Source: JAGXLC01 sp041686375 (GTDB lineage: Bacteria; Bacteroidota; Bacteroidia; Bacteroidales; UBA12077). From it: 64,000 nucleotides of DNA. The notes under the pieces were generated by a model. It searched no databases and was not told the DNA's origin. It was given only the letters and a program-made list of their open reading frames with translations. Every line of letters starts with the position of its first letter. Position 1 is the first letter of the stretch. Below are positions 18,987-28,281 of the stretch, in pieces. The DNA lies in NCBI GenBank assembly GCA_041686375.1, contig JAWLEB010000007.1, positions 26,157 through 90,156 of the forward strand, read 5' to 3'. The position numbers and the translations under genes were made by a program.

Positions 18987-20594
18987 CTACATCCGGAAAA
19001 CTCCGTTTTGAGGTCTTCCATAAGGAGCATTTCGTGATACAGCAATCCCTATTCCGAGGACTTTTCTTGTATCTGTGGGATCGATGATTCCATCATCCCA
19101 AATTCGTGAAGTACTGTAATATGCTGAGCTCTCGTGTTCATATTTTTTAAGCATCTCTGTTTTGAAATGCTCTACTTTGTCTGTATTGATTTCCTTACCA
19201 GACTTTTTGAGTTGTGCTTTTTTTATTGATGTCAGGACACTGGCCGCTTGTTCCCCTCCCATAACAGATATTTTGGCATTAGGCCAGGTAAACAATAATC
19301 CTGGATCGAATGCCCGTCCTGCCATAGCATAATTGCCTGCACCAAATGAACCGCCAAATATTATAGTAAACTTTGGAACATTTGCATTGGCAACAGCGTG
19401 TATAAGTTTTGCTCCATCTCTGGCAATGCCTCCGTGTTCATATTTTTTTCCCACAATAAAACCTGATATATTCTGTAAGAAAACAAGAGGGATGTTTCTG
19501 TATTTACATAGCTCTATGAAATGTGCAGCTTTTCTCGCTGTTTCTCCATAGATTACCCCGTTATTGGCTATGACTCCTGCCGGATATCCCATTATTCTGG
19601 CAAATCCTGTAACAATGTTTGTTCCGTAGTCCTTTTTAAATTCCCTTAATTTACTGCCATCCACAATACGCATGATAATTTCCCTGACATTAACTTCTTT
19701 TTTTAAATCTACAGGCGCCAGTCCATATAAATCATCAGGGTTGTATAATGGTTCTTCAGGTTTGGTAATGTCTAAAGGCTGTTTGTTTGATTTTGGCAGT
19801 CGTGAAAAAATATCCCTGCAAATTTCGATAGCATCCAGGTCATCTTCTGCAATGTGATCGGCCAGACCTGAAATTTGCGTGTGTACTTCAGCGCCTCCAA
19901 GCTCTTCGTCTGTAACTTCTTCACCTGTTGCTGCTTTAACCAACGGTGGTCCTCCTATGAAAATTGTTCCCTGATTACGTACAATAATGGATTCATCGCT
20001 CATGGCAGGGATATACGCACCTCCAGCCGTACACGATCCCATTACTATTGAAATCTGTGGAACACCCATTGAAGATAGTTTTGCCTGATTGCGGAATAAT
20101 CGACCAAAGTCTTCTTTGTCAGGGAAAACTTTGGATTGCTCAGGTAGAAAGACTCCACCACTGTCAACCATATAAATCACCGGAAGATTATATTCCATAG
20201 CGATCACCTGTGCACGAACATGTTTTTTGATGGTTTCCTGAACATATGTTCCCCCTTTGACTGTAGCATCATTGACTATTATTACAGTCTCTTTGTTCTG
20301 AACAACTCCTATTCCTGTAACTATCCCGGCTGATGGAAAAGCATTGTCATATTGCTCGTATGCAGCTAATGGGGAAAGTTCAAGAAAGGGTGTTCCCGGG
20401 TCGACAAGTTTTTCAATACGTTCACGAGGTAAAAGCTTTCCACGTTCTCTGTGTTTTGCCACTGCTTTGTCACCTCCACTTTTATAAACCTTCTTGAGTT
20501 TTTTCCGATAATCTTCAAGAATTGACAAATACCGCTCCTTATCTTTTTGGAAATCAAAGGACTGAGTATCAAGATATGTTTTTAATTGGCTCAA
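18987..20594 (-). CDS. mccB: methylcrotonyl-CoA carboxylase beta subunit
   Basis: A 535-residue carboxyltransferase subunit that moves CO2 from biotin to the acyl-CoA. The N-terminal half has RERGKLLPRERIEKLVDPGTPFLEL and the GSCTAGGAYIPAMSDE oxyanion loop; the C-terminal half has GFIVGKKYEHGGIARDGAKLIHA, GGSFGAGNYAMAGRAF and WPNAKISVMGGEQAASVL. These sequences match the 3-methylcrotonyl-CoA type more than propionyl-CoA carboxylase. The start is TTG: a stop codon lies shortly upstream in frame and there is no ATG that keeps the conserved N-terminus. It is the first gene of the minus-strand run; an 11-bp inverted repeat lies about 30 bp upstream. Confidence 0.93.
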   Translation of the reverse strand: MSQLKTYLDTQSFDFQKDKERYLSILEDYRKKLKKVYKSGGDKAVAKHRERGKLLPRERIEKLVDPGTPFLELSPLAAYEQYDNAFPSAGIVTGIGVVQNKETVIIVNDATVKGGTYVQETIKKHVRAQVIAMEYNLPVIYMVDSGGVFLPEQSKVFPDKEDFGRLFRNQAKLSSMGVPQISIVMGSCTAGGAYIPAMSDESIIVRNQGTIFIGGPPLVKAATGEEVTDEELGGAEVHTQISGLADHIAEDDLDAIEICRDIFSRLPKSNKQPLDITKPEEPLYNPDDLYGLAPVDLKKEVNVREIIMRIVDGSKLREFKKDYGTNIVTGFARIMGYPAGVIANNGVIYGETARKAAHFIELCKYRNIPLVFLQNISGFIVGKKYEHGGIARDGAKLIHAVANANVPKFTIIFGGSFGAGNYAMAGRAFDPGLLFTWPNAKISVMGGEQAASVLTSIKKAQLKKSGKEINTDKVEHFKTEMLKKYEHESSAYYSTSRIWDDGIIDPTDTRKVLGIGIAVSRNAPYGRPQNGVFRM

Positions 20595-20979
20595 ATTTAA
20601 ATTTGGTTTAAATTAATATTATAGATTAACAGATAGTAAAACGCTTTTGTTTAATATCTGTTAATGAAGAGAAAAGTTAAATGTACAGGCAAATTTTTTT
20701 ATCTGTTTTGAGAGATTTTTTATACTAACTGTTTTGATGCGACAGGATATTCTGAAAGAATCAATTAGTATGACAATCAGGTATCCCGGGAATTTATCAA
20801 AAAAAGCATTCAAAAGGCATAGCTTTTATCTCAATTCTTGTGAAATCTCATGTTTCTCATTTTGTCAGGGGCATAGATAAAAGGTAATATTTGTCAGAAA
20901 TATTTGAATACAATCCGATTTATCTTTAACTTGCTTTTTGTAAAAAGTGTTAATTGTTAGACTTTTATTGGGCTGTGTA
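20595..20979. other. intergenic region between the leucine/mevalonate run and an unknown gene
   Basis: A 385 bp AT-rich stretch between two divergently transcribed genes. It holds the 11-bp inverted repeat at 20625-20665 and a few weak short inverted repeats (for example ATTCT-GAA-AGAAT near 20739). No small gene, tRNA-like fold or terminator is apparent, and I could not find a convincing paired -33/-7 promoter on either strand. Confidence 0.5.
20625..20665. promoter_or_regulatory. perfect 11-bp inverted repeat upstream of mccB, candidate operator
   Basis: ATTAACAGATA at 20625-20635 is repeated in perfect inverted orientation as TATCTGTTAAT at 20655-20665, with 19 nt between the arms. It lies 31 bp upstream of the first gene of the leucine/mevalonate run. 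The centre-to-centre spacing of 30 bp (about three helical turns) would suit a regulator dimer pair or a looped site. There is no T-run, and it precedes genes on both sides, so it is not a terminator. Function is inferred. Confidence 0.45.
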
Positions 20980-21930
20980 ATGAATGAGATAATTAATCTG
21001 CATCGAAACTGGAAGTTAATAAAGCTCAGAAGTAAAGATCATTTTAAAGCTTCGGTTTTAATACAGCATCATGCATTACAATTTTTAGCTATGGCCGAGA
21101 AACACCTTTCTGCACGGAAGAAAAATAATGATGATATTCTCCTGCATTGGAGCTTGGCAAAAAACATGGTAGTTGGTGGCTGGCTGGAGGCTGAACAATT
21201 TCCTTTCCGGGTTGGACTGAGTTTAGATAGTTTGGAAATAATGCTACTCAAACCACCCTCTGTACAAGTAGCAAAGTTAAATATGCAGGGTAAAACCAAA
21301 GAAGAGGTATTTGAATGGCTTGATAATCAATTATATAAAATTGGAGTTAAATATGGAAGACTTTCCATGGATTTGCTATATAGTATTCCATATCACAAGA
21401 CAGAAGAAGGGATTCCTTTTGAAATTTACTCTAAAGATGAAATGATAGAATTATCATCTGTGAGAAACAATAGTGAGTTAATTTTTAGATATTTATATAC
21501 CTTTGTTGATGGTTGTAAACCAATCTCCATTTCTCCTGTTACTTTTAACTCCACCTCTGTAATTCCCTTAGAATTATCAAATAACAAAAAGCCTGAGCAC
21601 CTGGTTAACATTGGCTTTGCTATGCCAGATAGCCTGATAGATCACTGTTATTTCTATGCTACTTTACTTAATAACCATACTCAGGATATCAGTTACGAGG
21701 ATATCCAGCAACTCAATGGAGAAGGGTACTGGATAATTACTGACCATTTAAGCGCTATCTTACCTCTTTATAAGTTTTATGCGGATAATCAAAAAGCAAA
21801 ACAAATTTACAGGGTTTTGTCTTTTTATGTTTCTGCACTCAATAATATTTTTGATATGTTGCTAGTTCCGGAATATAGACTTTCCAGAAAAGAACTATAT
21901 GGAAATAAAATTTTTATTTTTTCTGAGTGA
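20980..21930 (+). CDS. hypothetical protein
   Basis: A 316-residue soluble protein that I do not recognise. It starts MNEIINLHRNWKLIK and has a basic, helix-rich N-terminal region with several His (VLIQHHALQFLAMAEKHL), a GGWLEAEQFPFRVGLSLDS segment and alternating alpha/beta-like stretches after that. No signal peptide, membrane segment, catalytic motif or repeats are visible. An alternative GTG start at 20947 would add 11 hydrophobic residues (LIVRLLLGCV), but the ATG gives a more ordinary N-terminus. It stands alone, divergent from the leucine/mevalonate run and 98 bp upstream of the dehydrogenase gene. Confidence 0.7.
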   Translation: MNEIINLHRNWKLIKLRSKDHFKASVLIQHHALQFLAMAEKHLSARKKNNDDILLHWSLAKNMVVGGWLEAEQFPFRVGLSLDSLEIMLLKPPSVQVAKLNMQGKTKEEVFEWLDNQLYKIGVKYGRLSMDLLYSIPYHKTEEGIPFEIYSKDEMIELSSVRNNSELIFRYLYTFVDGCKPISISPVTFNSTSVIPLELSNNKKPEHLVNIGFAMPDSLIDHCYFYATLLNNHTQDISYEDIQQLNGEGYWIITDHLSAILPLYKFYADNQKAKQIYRVLSFYVSALNNIFDMLLVPEYRLSRKELYGNKIFIFSE

Positions 21931-21971
21931 TAATCATTCATTGATTGATAGATCGTTAGATTTTAATCATT

Positions 21972-21986
21972 CAACTTTTAAAGTTG
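21972..21986. promoter_or_regulatory. perfect palindrome upstream of the alcohol dehydrogenase gene, candidate operator
   Basis: CAACTTT-T-AAAGTTG is a perfect 7-bp inverted repeat around one base, 42 bp upstream of the dehydrogenase ATG. Its size and position suit a dimeric repressor site. It could also form a weak hairpin at the end of the preceding gene, but no T-run follows. Chance occurrence in AT-rich DNA cannot be excluded. Confidence 0.35.
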
Positions 21987-22028
21987 TTTATAAATTTAGG
22001 ACTTGATTTGAAAAAAGCTGTAATGTTT

Positions 22029-23057
22029 ATGAAGGCAATGATTCTCAATCAAATTACAAATCTTGAACAAAATAATAAACCATTAAAACTGGTAGATAGG
22101 CCAAAACCACAATTTCGGAATGATGAAGTATTGATACGGGTTTCCCGATGTGGGGTGTGCCACACAGAAATTGATGAAATAGAAGGCCGAACTGCACCAC
22201 CGGAATTTCCGATCATTTTGGGACATCAGGTTGTTGGTTATGTTGACAAATGCGGGAAAGAAGTGGAGCACTTTAAAGGGGGTGAAAGGGTGGGAGTGGC
22301 GTGGATTTTCTCTGCATGCGGCACTTGCAAGCAATGTAAAAACGGTCATGAAAATTTATGTTACGATTTTAAAGCGACAGGTAGAGATGCCCATGGTGGG
22401 TATGCTGAATATATGGCAGTTTCTGAGAAGTTCGTATATTTAATACCTGAAGCATTAAATTTTTCAGAAGCCGCTCCTCTTTTATGTGCGGGAGCTATAG
22501 GTTATCGTTCCTTACGTTTAACAAATTTAAAGAATGGGCATAATCTTGGCTTAACAGGTTTTGGCGCCTCTGGTCATCTTGTGCTGAAGACAGCAAAATT
22601 TTTGTATCCCGATTCCAGCATTTTCGTTTTTGCTCGTTCTCCAAAGGAAAGAGAGTTTGCCCTTGAACTTGGCGCTGTTTGGGCAGGGGATACAGAAGAT
22701 ACTGCACCTGAGAAGATGGATGCAATCATTGACACTACGCCGGTGTGGAAACCTATTGTTGAAGGCCTGAGAAATCTCGATGCAGCCGGACGGTTAGTTA
22801 TTAATGCAATCCGAAAGGAAAATCATGATATTGAATACCTTAAGAAGCTTGATTATCCAGAGCATTTGTGGCTTGAGAAGGAGATAAAGTCGGTTGCGAA
22901 TATAGAAAGACGTGATGTTAGTGAATTTTTAGAATTAGCTGCCAAAATACCAATCAAACCAGCCTATGTTGAATATCCACTGGAGGATGCCAATGAAGCC
23001 TTGATGGAGATTAAACAAAGGAAAATAAGAGGAGCCAAGGTGCTTAAAATGGATTAA
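22029..23057 (+). CDS. zinc-dependent alcohol dehydrogenase
   Basis: A 342-residue medium-chain dehydrogenase/reductase of the AdhA-like subgroup. The catalytic zinc site is seen in VSRCGVCHTEIDEIEG and GHQVVGYV; the structural zinc Cys cluster is CGTCKQCKNGHENLC. The coenzyme loop is GLTGFGASGHLVLK, a variant of the Rossmann GxGxxG. It interconverts alcohols and aldehydes with NAD(P); the natural substrate is unknown. The ATG at 22029 (MKAMILNQ) gives the usual family start; a TTG at 21984 and an ATG at 22023 are in frame but add an atypical leader. Convergent with the MATE gene. Confidence 0.9.
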   Translation: MKAMILNQITNLEQNNKPLKLVDRPKPQFRNDEVLIRVSRCGVCHTEIDEIEGRTAPPEFPIILGHQVVGYVDKCGKEVEHFKGGERVGVAWIFSACGTCKQCKNGHENLCYDFKATGRDAHGGYAEYMAVSEKFVYLIPEALNFSEAAPLLCAGAIGYRSLRLTNLKNGHNLGLTGFGASGHLVLKTAKFLYPDSSIFVFARSPKEREFALELGAVWAGDTEDTAPEKMDAIIDTTPVWKPIVEGLRNLDAAGRLVINAIRKENHDIEYLKKLDYPEHLWLEKEIKSVANIERRDVSEFLELAAKIPIKPAYVEYPLEDANEALMEIKQRKIRGAKVLKMD

Positions 23058-23114
23058 GACTTTTTTATAATTTTCCAAAGAGAAATGCCTGCAGGCTAGA
23101 CCGGGATATTTGTT

Positions 23115-24446
23115 TTATACCACTTTCTTTTGCCATGGATAATATTTCAGAAACAAAAGTGATATTAAGGCTATAAGCCCCCCGTAGATAAATTCAACTG
23201 CCCAAACCATCTCAATGGAAGTTTGCAGGATGACTGCAAGATAATAGGTTACAAAAATATAGAGTACAAAAACAGCAGATTCAATAAAAAAAGCTGCTTT
23301 CGTGTTTCCTGTTCCTGAAACAGTGTTGAAAAGTACGAATCCTGAACCAATAAGGAATGAAGTACCACTAATAACATATAAAACCGGAATGCTTTCATCT
23401 ATGAGTTGCTGATTATCAGTAAAGACAGACAATATTTGTGTTGGAATAATGATTATGATAGTTACCATCAGAGCTACACTTCCTATACATAGTTTAAGAG
23501 CCTTTTTGGTAACTTTCATTGCCTCGCCGGGTTTGCCTGTCCCAATGACATAACTCACAAGAGAGTTGGCTGCAAATGAATATCCCATTATCGGTACAAG
23601 CATGATAACATAAATGCTTCGAATGATATTTGAAACGGCAAGGGCTCTTTCTCCCAGTTTTTCTACAAACAGGAAAAAAAACATCCACCCGGCGAAGGAA
23701 AGAAAATTTTGTAACATCACAGGAAGCGAGATATTAAAAACGCTACCAAAAAGCTTTCTATCAAAAATTTGAAAGGTAAAAAGCCGGAATTTTTTGTAAT
23801 CAATCCTTTTTAATGAATAATGTATGAAGGTTAGCATGGCAACCAGCTCTGCGATAACAGAAGCTAAAGCAGCTCCTTTTATACCCATTTCTGGAAAACC
23901 TGCTTTTCCAAATATCAACACATAATCAAGGAAAACATTCACTAATGCCATCATAGCTGTTGTAATGGTAATTACTTTAGTTTGCCCTATACCAATATAA
24001 AATCCGCGGAACGTGAAATTGGTGAATGCAAATACCAGACCCCAGATTCGGATATAAAGGAAGTCAAGCGTTGCTATCCGGATATTTTCCGATGAAACCA
24101 CAGAACTGAAAATTTGCGATAGAGAGAGGTTTAATCCGGCAATGACAATGATAGCAAAGACGAATAAAAAGTAAAAGGCGTGTTCTACTGTTTTTCCAAT
24201 TTCTGATATACGTTGTTGCCCGTATCTTCGGGCAACCATAATCTGAGCGCCCACTCCGTAGCCCATTCCCAGCATCATAAACGTCATATAAAACACACTT
24301 CCAATGCCTGCTGCTCCCAGTTCAGTTTCTCCAACCCTTCCTAAGAAGGCAGTATCCGTAATGCGAATGACATTCTGAATGGCACTGCCGAGAATAATAG
24401 GATAGGCAATATTCCAAATTTTCCGGTATGAGGGACTCTTAGTCAT
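23115..24446 (-). CDS. MATE family efflux transporter
   Basis: A 443-residue inner-membrane protein with about 12 hydrophobic segments in two homologous halves. The N-terminal IAYPIILGSAIQNVIRITDTAFLGRVGETELGAAG stretch and the GYGVGAQIMVARRYG loop are typical of MATE (NorM/DinF) exporters, which expel cationic drugs or metabolites in exchange for Na+ or H+. The transported compound is not indicated. Its ATG lies 2 bp after the stop of the decayed DPP-IV gene, so it may be transcribed from that gene's promoter; decay of that gene may have left the MATE gene as the only functional product. Confidence 0.92.
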   Translation of the reverse strand: MTKSPSYRKIWNIAYPIILGSAIQNVIRITDTAFLGRVGETELGAAGIGSVFYMTFMMLGMGYGVGAQIMVARRYGQQRISEIGKTVEHAFYFLFVFAIIVIAGLNLSLSQIFSSVVSSENIRIATLDFLYIRIWGLVFAFTNFTFRGFYIGIGQTKVITITTAMMALVNVFLDYVLIFGKAGFPEMGIKGAALASVIAELVAMLTFIHYSLKRIDYKKFRLFTFQIFDRKLFGSVFNISLPVMLQNFLSFAGWMFFFLFVEKLGERALAVSNIIRSIYVIMLVPIMGYSFAANSLVSYVIGTGKPGEAMKVTKKALKLCIGSVALMVTIIIIIPTQILSVFTDNQQLIDESIPVLYVISGTSFLIGSGFVLFNTVSGTGNTKAAFFIESAVFVLYIFVTYYLAVILQTSIEMVWAVEFIYGGLIALISLLFLKYYPWQKKVV

Positions 24447-24448
24447 TA

Positions 24449-25480
24449 TTAGAGTTTCTCGTCAAAATAGTGGGTAATCTTTTCCATTAAATGAATACGG
24501 TCTTTGCCTCTTACATTGTGTTTCTGTTTCGGATATGTAAAAAAGTCTATCTGCACATCTTCTTTGATGCATTCTCCGAGAAACGTCAGACTATGCTGAG
24601 ATACTACTACATTATCCATATATCCGCTTATAATGAGTAAATCGCCCTCTATGTCAGTAACATAATTTTTTAAATCAGCATTTTCATAACCTTCCGGATT
24701 TTGTTCAGGTGTGTCCATGTATCGTTCTCCATACATGATTTCGTAAAAATTCCAATCTATAACCGGCCCCCCTGCAACACCTACCTTCAAAGTTTCGGGC
24801 TCTTTCGTCATTTTTTCTGTTTTGAGGTTATCAACATTTAGCTTATACAAGTGACTTTCGAGTGGCGATTCTTATGTTGATACATAATATAAGTGTTTCC
24901 CATTTTCATCAAACTGCGTAGAATTTTCTACAACTTCCCATTCACCTTCTGTTAATTGTTCTAGTTGTCTACCATCTGTGGTATACAAATATATGTGGTT
25001 ATATCCGTCCTTCCGGCTGTGCCAGATAAACTTTTCTTTGTCCCCGGGCAAAAATTCAATAGGAGAAAGCGGTTCAACATATTTATCATTATTTTCTTCA
25101 AACAATGTTTTTTCAAAAGGATTGAGTTTGTAAACAGAATTATTATGGGAGAAAGAAAACAAGGTTTCATCAAGCCAGTTAGTGCTTGGTAAATCTTCCA
25201 AAGCATCTTCCTCATCTAAATCACTTATTTTATTGAGCTCTTTCAGTGTGATAAGGGTATCTGTCTTATTTGACTTTGCAGAGGAGGTGAATAATGCATC
25301 ATCCTTCTGGAATATGTAGAAATTTGATTCCGGAATCCAGTTTAGCTGTGGAATATTTTCAGCAGCTAGTGAAGTCCATTGACCCATTACCGCTTCTTTT
25401 ATTGATAACTCTTTGTCCTGAGCGGTTACTTCTGTTATGACAATTGAAAGTATAAGAAAAGGAAAGAATAGCTTTTTCAT
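24449..25480 (-). pseudogene. dipeptidyl-peptidase IV (S9) remnant: large internal deletion plus in-frame stop
   Basis: The first 202 codons encode a signal peptide (ending VTAQ) and the start of an S9B/DPP-IV beta-propeller (LYLYTTDGRQLEQLT-like segments, ending HLYYVST). An in-frame TAA at 24872-24874 follows, then the same frame continues as ESPLESHLYKLNVD, the normal DPP-IV continuation. Shortly after TKEPE the frame jumps directly to KVGVAGGPVIDW, near the C-terminus, and ends with the hydrolase tail (YGERYMDTP, GYMDNVV, KHNVRGKDR). About 300-400 residues, including the GxSxGG nucleophile, are missing. The catalytic Asp/His region survives without the Ser. So there are two lesions: a single-base nonsense change and a frame-preserving deletion. 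No function as a peptidase is possible. Confidence 0.92.
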
Positions 25481-25572
25481 CGTTTTATTTTTTCTTATTA
25501 GATTTACTGTTTTTTTCAGAAGATAAACATAAAATTTTTTTTTGATATTTTAATTATAGATGTTGAAAACCT

Positions 25573-27315
25573 ATGGAATTAATATTCATTGATTGGCTTT
25601 TAATTTGTTTGTATATTTCTGTTGCCCTTTTTATAGGATTTAAATATCGAAAGAAAGCAGGAAAAAATCTCGCTAATTATTTTCTCGGCGGACGGAAACT
25701 TCCCTGGTTTATTGCAGGTATCTCAATGGTAGCTACAACCTTTGCAGCGGATACACCACTCGCGGTTACCGAGATGGTTAACAATAATGGGATTTCCGGG
25801 AATTGGTTGTGGTGGAATATGTTGATAGGAGGAATGTTAACGACATTTTTCTTTGCTGATTTATGGCGAAGAGCCAATGTCCTGACAGAGCTTGAGTTTA
25901 TAGAGATCCGTTACAGTGGTAAGGCGGCTGCATTTCTGCGTGGCTTCAAATCTGTTTATCTCGGGTTATTTGTCAATGTGCTTATTATTAGTTGGGTTAA
26001 TCTCGCTTTAGTATCTATTTTACAAGTGTTTTTTAATATATCGGATGCTAATATAATTTGGTATGTAGGAGGAGCAATGCTTATAGCTTCTTTTTATTCT
26101 TCTTTATCAGGCCTGCTGGGTGTTGCTATAACTGATGCGGTGCAGTTTTTTATTGCTGTTACCGGTTCCGTTGTTCTTGCAGTTATTATATTATCCACAG
26201 AGCAAGTAGGCGGTTTAAGAGGGTTACAAGAACAACTGCCTGATTGGGCTTTTAATTTTTTTCCTACCATTGGCTCAGGTGGGAATGCGTCAAGCGCTTT
26301 TACTATAAGTATTGGAACTTTTCTGGCTTACATTGGAGTCCAGTGGTGGGCTAGTTGGTATCCAGGGGCAGAACCAGGTGGTGGGGGTTATGTAGCCCAA
26401 CGGATGATGAGTGTAAAGAATGGGCGGCATGCGACATGGGCGACTTTGTTTTTTCAAATTGCTCATTATGTGGTGCGACCTTGGCCATGGATTCTCGTAG
26501 CGTTAGCTACATTAATTTTATATCCCGATCTTCCGGAGGGACAAGAACGTTTCGGATACGTACTTGCTATTCGTGATTATTTGCCGGCAGGGTTAACAGG
26601 CCTTATGCTGGTGGCTTTGTTAGCTGCCTATATGAGTACTATATCTACACAGCTTAACTGGGGCGCCAGTTTTATTGTTAATGATTTTTATAAGCGGTTC
26701 TTTTACCAAAAAAAGGGTAATAATGACGATGGGAAGCATCTGGTGTTTGTTAGCAGAGCTGTAACGATTTTAATAATGATAATAGCGCTTTATGTCACCA
26801 CCATTGTTGAATCTATTACACAGGTATGGCATTTCCTTCTTGAATGTGGTGCCGGTTTGGGTCTTGTCTTAATTCTTCGCTGGTATTGGCAAAAGATAAA
26901 TGCATGGAGTGAAATTACCGCAACCGCAGTACCTTTCATAGTATTTGGTCTTGTGAAATTTGTGTTTTACATGGAGTTCCCCGATAGTTTCTTTATTACT
27001 GTGGGAATTACCACAATATTCTGGATAATCGTAACATATCTTACTCCTGAAACGAATTACCATACCCTGAAAAAGTTTTATTACCTTGTTCAGCCACCGG
27101 GGATCTGGAATATTGACAGCCAAATCAGACAAGAAAAAAACAAAAGAATCCCTAAAATGCTCATGTGTTGGCTGGGAGCGATTATGTTTACCTATTCTGC
27201 GCTTTTTCTATCAGGTAAATTACTGTTTGGAGAATGGATATCTGCTGGTATTTGGTTTATTACGTTATTTGCAGGTTTTTTTATTGTAAAACAGAACATC
27301 AAAGGATTATATTAA
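25573..27315 (+). CDS. sodium:solute symporter family protein
   Basis: A 580-residue membrane protein of the SSS family with about 13-14 predicted segments. Seen: the N-terminal DWLLICLYISVALFIG helix, NYFLGGRKLPWFIAGISMVATTFAADTPLAV (the conserved helix 2 region for Na+ and substrate), and AYMSTISTQLNWGASFIVNDFY, the family signature. It couples Na+ entry to uptake of an organic solute; the substrate (sugar, acid, amino acid) is not shown. It is divergent from the DPP-IV remnant and precedes the lipoprotein gene by 57 bp. Confidence 0.92.
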   Translation: MELIFIDWLLICLYISVALFIGFKYRKKAGKNLANYFLGGRKLPWFIAGISMVATTFAADTPLAVTEMVNNNGISGNWLWWNMLIGGMLTTFFFADLWRRANVLTELEFIEIRYSGKAAAFLRGFKSVYLGLFVNVLIISWVNLALVSILQVFFNISDANIIWYVGGAMLIASFYSSLSGLLGVAITDAVQFFIAVTGSVVLAVIILSTEQVGGLRGLQEQLPDWAFNFFPTIGSGGNASSAFTISIGTFLAYIGVQWWASWYPGAEPGGGGYVAQRMMSVKNGRHATWATLFFQIAHYVVRPWPWILVALATLILYPDLPEGQERFGYVLAIRDYLPAGLTGLMLVALLAAYMSTISTQLNWGASFIVNDFYKRFFYQKKGNNDDGKHLVFVSRAVTILIMIIALYVTTIVESITQVWHFLLECGAGLGLVLILRWYWQKINAWSEITATAVPFIVFGLVKFVFYMEFPDSFFITVGITTIFWIIVTYLTPETNYHTLKKFYYLVQPPGIWNIDSQIRQEKNKRIPKMLMCWLGAIMFTYSALFLSGKLLFGEWISAGIWFITLFAGFFIVKQNIKGLY

Positions 27316-27372
27316 CTGGTAACTTTGATATTTCACGTATTTTTTTTTAATTAGCAATAAATTAGTAATTTA

Positions 27373-28281
27373 ATGAATAAAACATATATTTTCCTTTTAT
27401 CAAAAGTTTTTTTAATTGCCTTTTTCTTATTAGCAATCGCATCATGCAAAAAAGAAAAAAAAGATACCCAGGAAAAGAAGTCTCTGGAAGAGGAATCGAT
27501 TGATACTTCCAGTGTCCTTTTAAAGTACAATGAAACTGTTTTTACTCTACCTTCTCCATATCAGGCTTCCATTGCTATCAAAGAAAAGGATATAGAATTT
27601 AATGATCAGTTACTGGCTCCTTTACAAAATAGTCAGAATTTTAATACCAGATTCAAACAAGCTCTGAATATTGGAGTCTATGGAGCTGATCTTGGTTATC
27701 TTAATTTATATGATCAACATCCGGAGTGTCTTGCTTACCTGTCAGTAATCAAAAAACTGGGAGAGAATTTGGGACTTGATAATGCCATATCTTCAGAAAA
27801 GATGAATAAGCTTGAACGTTATATTGATGCCCAGGACTCTTTGCTTATTTTTTTGGCAAATATATACAGGGACTTTGACCAGTATCTTACCAATAACAGA
27901 AGGAAAGAAATAGGCGCTTTGATTATTGCCGGGGGATGGATAGAAAGTATCTACATCCTTTCCCAGACTATAAAAAATCATGAGAACCGTGATTTAATAA
28001 ATCGTTTAGGGGAACAAAAACGACCATTGGATAATCTGATTGAATTGTTATCATCCTATTATTATAATTCTGATCGGTACACACATCTTATTGATAATTT
28101 GGTTGATCTTGCCTATGAATTTGATGGAATTATTTATAATTACTATTACGAAAAACCAGAAGTCTTGACTGATAAGAATTTAACTATAGTTAACAGTAAG
28201 TCAAATGTTGTAATCTCAGAATATCATTTAACTACTATTACAGAAAAAATCACTAATTTAAGGCAAAAAATTATTCAATAA
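27373..28281 (+). CDS. lipoprotein of a duplicated two-gene module, copy 1
   Basis: A 302-residue lipoprotein (lipobox AIASC, Cys25) followed by a Lys/Glu-rich linker and a mostly helical domain. It is a paralogue of the protein encoded at 39640-40575: both share LPSPYQASIAIK / MPSPLEVAMILK, LNIGVYGADLGYLNLYDQ / LNLGIYTTDLSYASLYDQ and IIAGGWIESIYI / ILIGGWVEGLYI at matching positions. No enzyme motif is seen. The next gene starts inside its stop codon (overlap of 1 bp), then the exporter follows, so all three are probably one transcript. Function unknown; a periplasmic or surface-anchored partner of the exporter is an inference from position. Confidence 0.82.
   Translation: MNKTYIFLLSKVFLIAFFLLAIASCKKEKKDTQEKKSLEEESIDTSSVLLKYNETVFTLPSPYQASIAIKEKDIEFNDQLLAPLQNSQNFNTRFKQALNIGVYGADLGYLNLYDQHPECLAYLSVIKKLGENLGLDNAISSEKMNKLERYIDAQDSLLIFLANIYRDFDQYLTNNRRKEIGALIIAGGWIESIYILSQTIKNHENRDLINRLGEQKRPLDNLIELLSSYYYNSDRYTHLIDNLVDLAYEFDGIIYNYYYEKPEVLTDKNLTIVNSKSNVVISEYHLTTITEKITNLRQKIIQ

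Noticed and set aside
24872..24874. In-frame stop inside the DPP-IV frame as a recoding site
   Set aside because: It is TAA, not TGA, so selenocysteine insertion is not plausible, and the deletion of the serine region would leave the product dead anyway.
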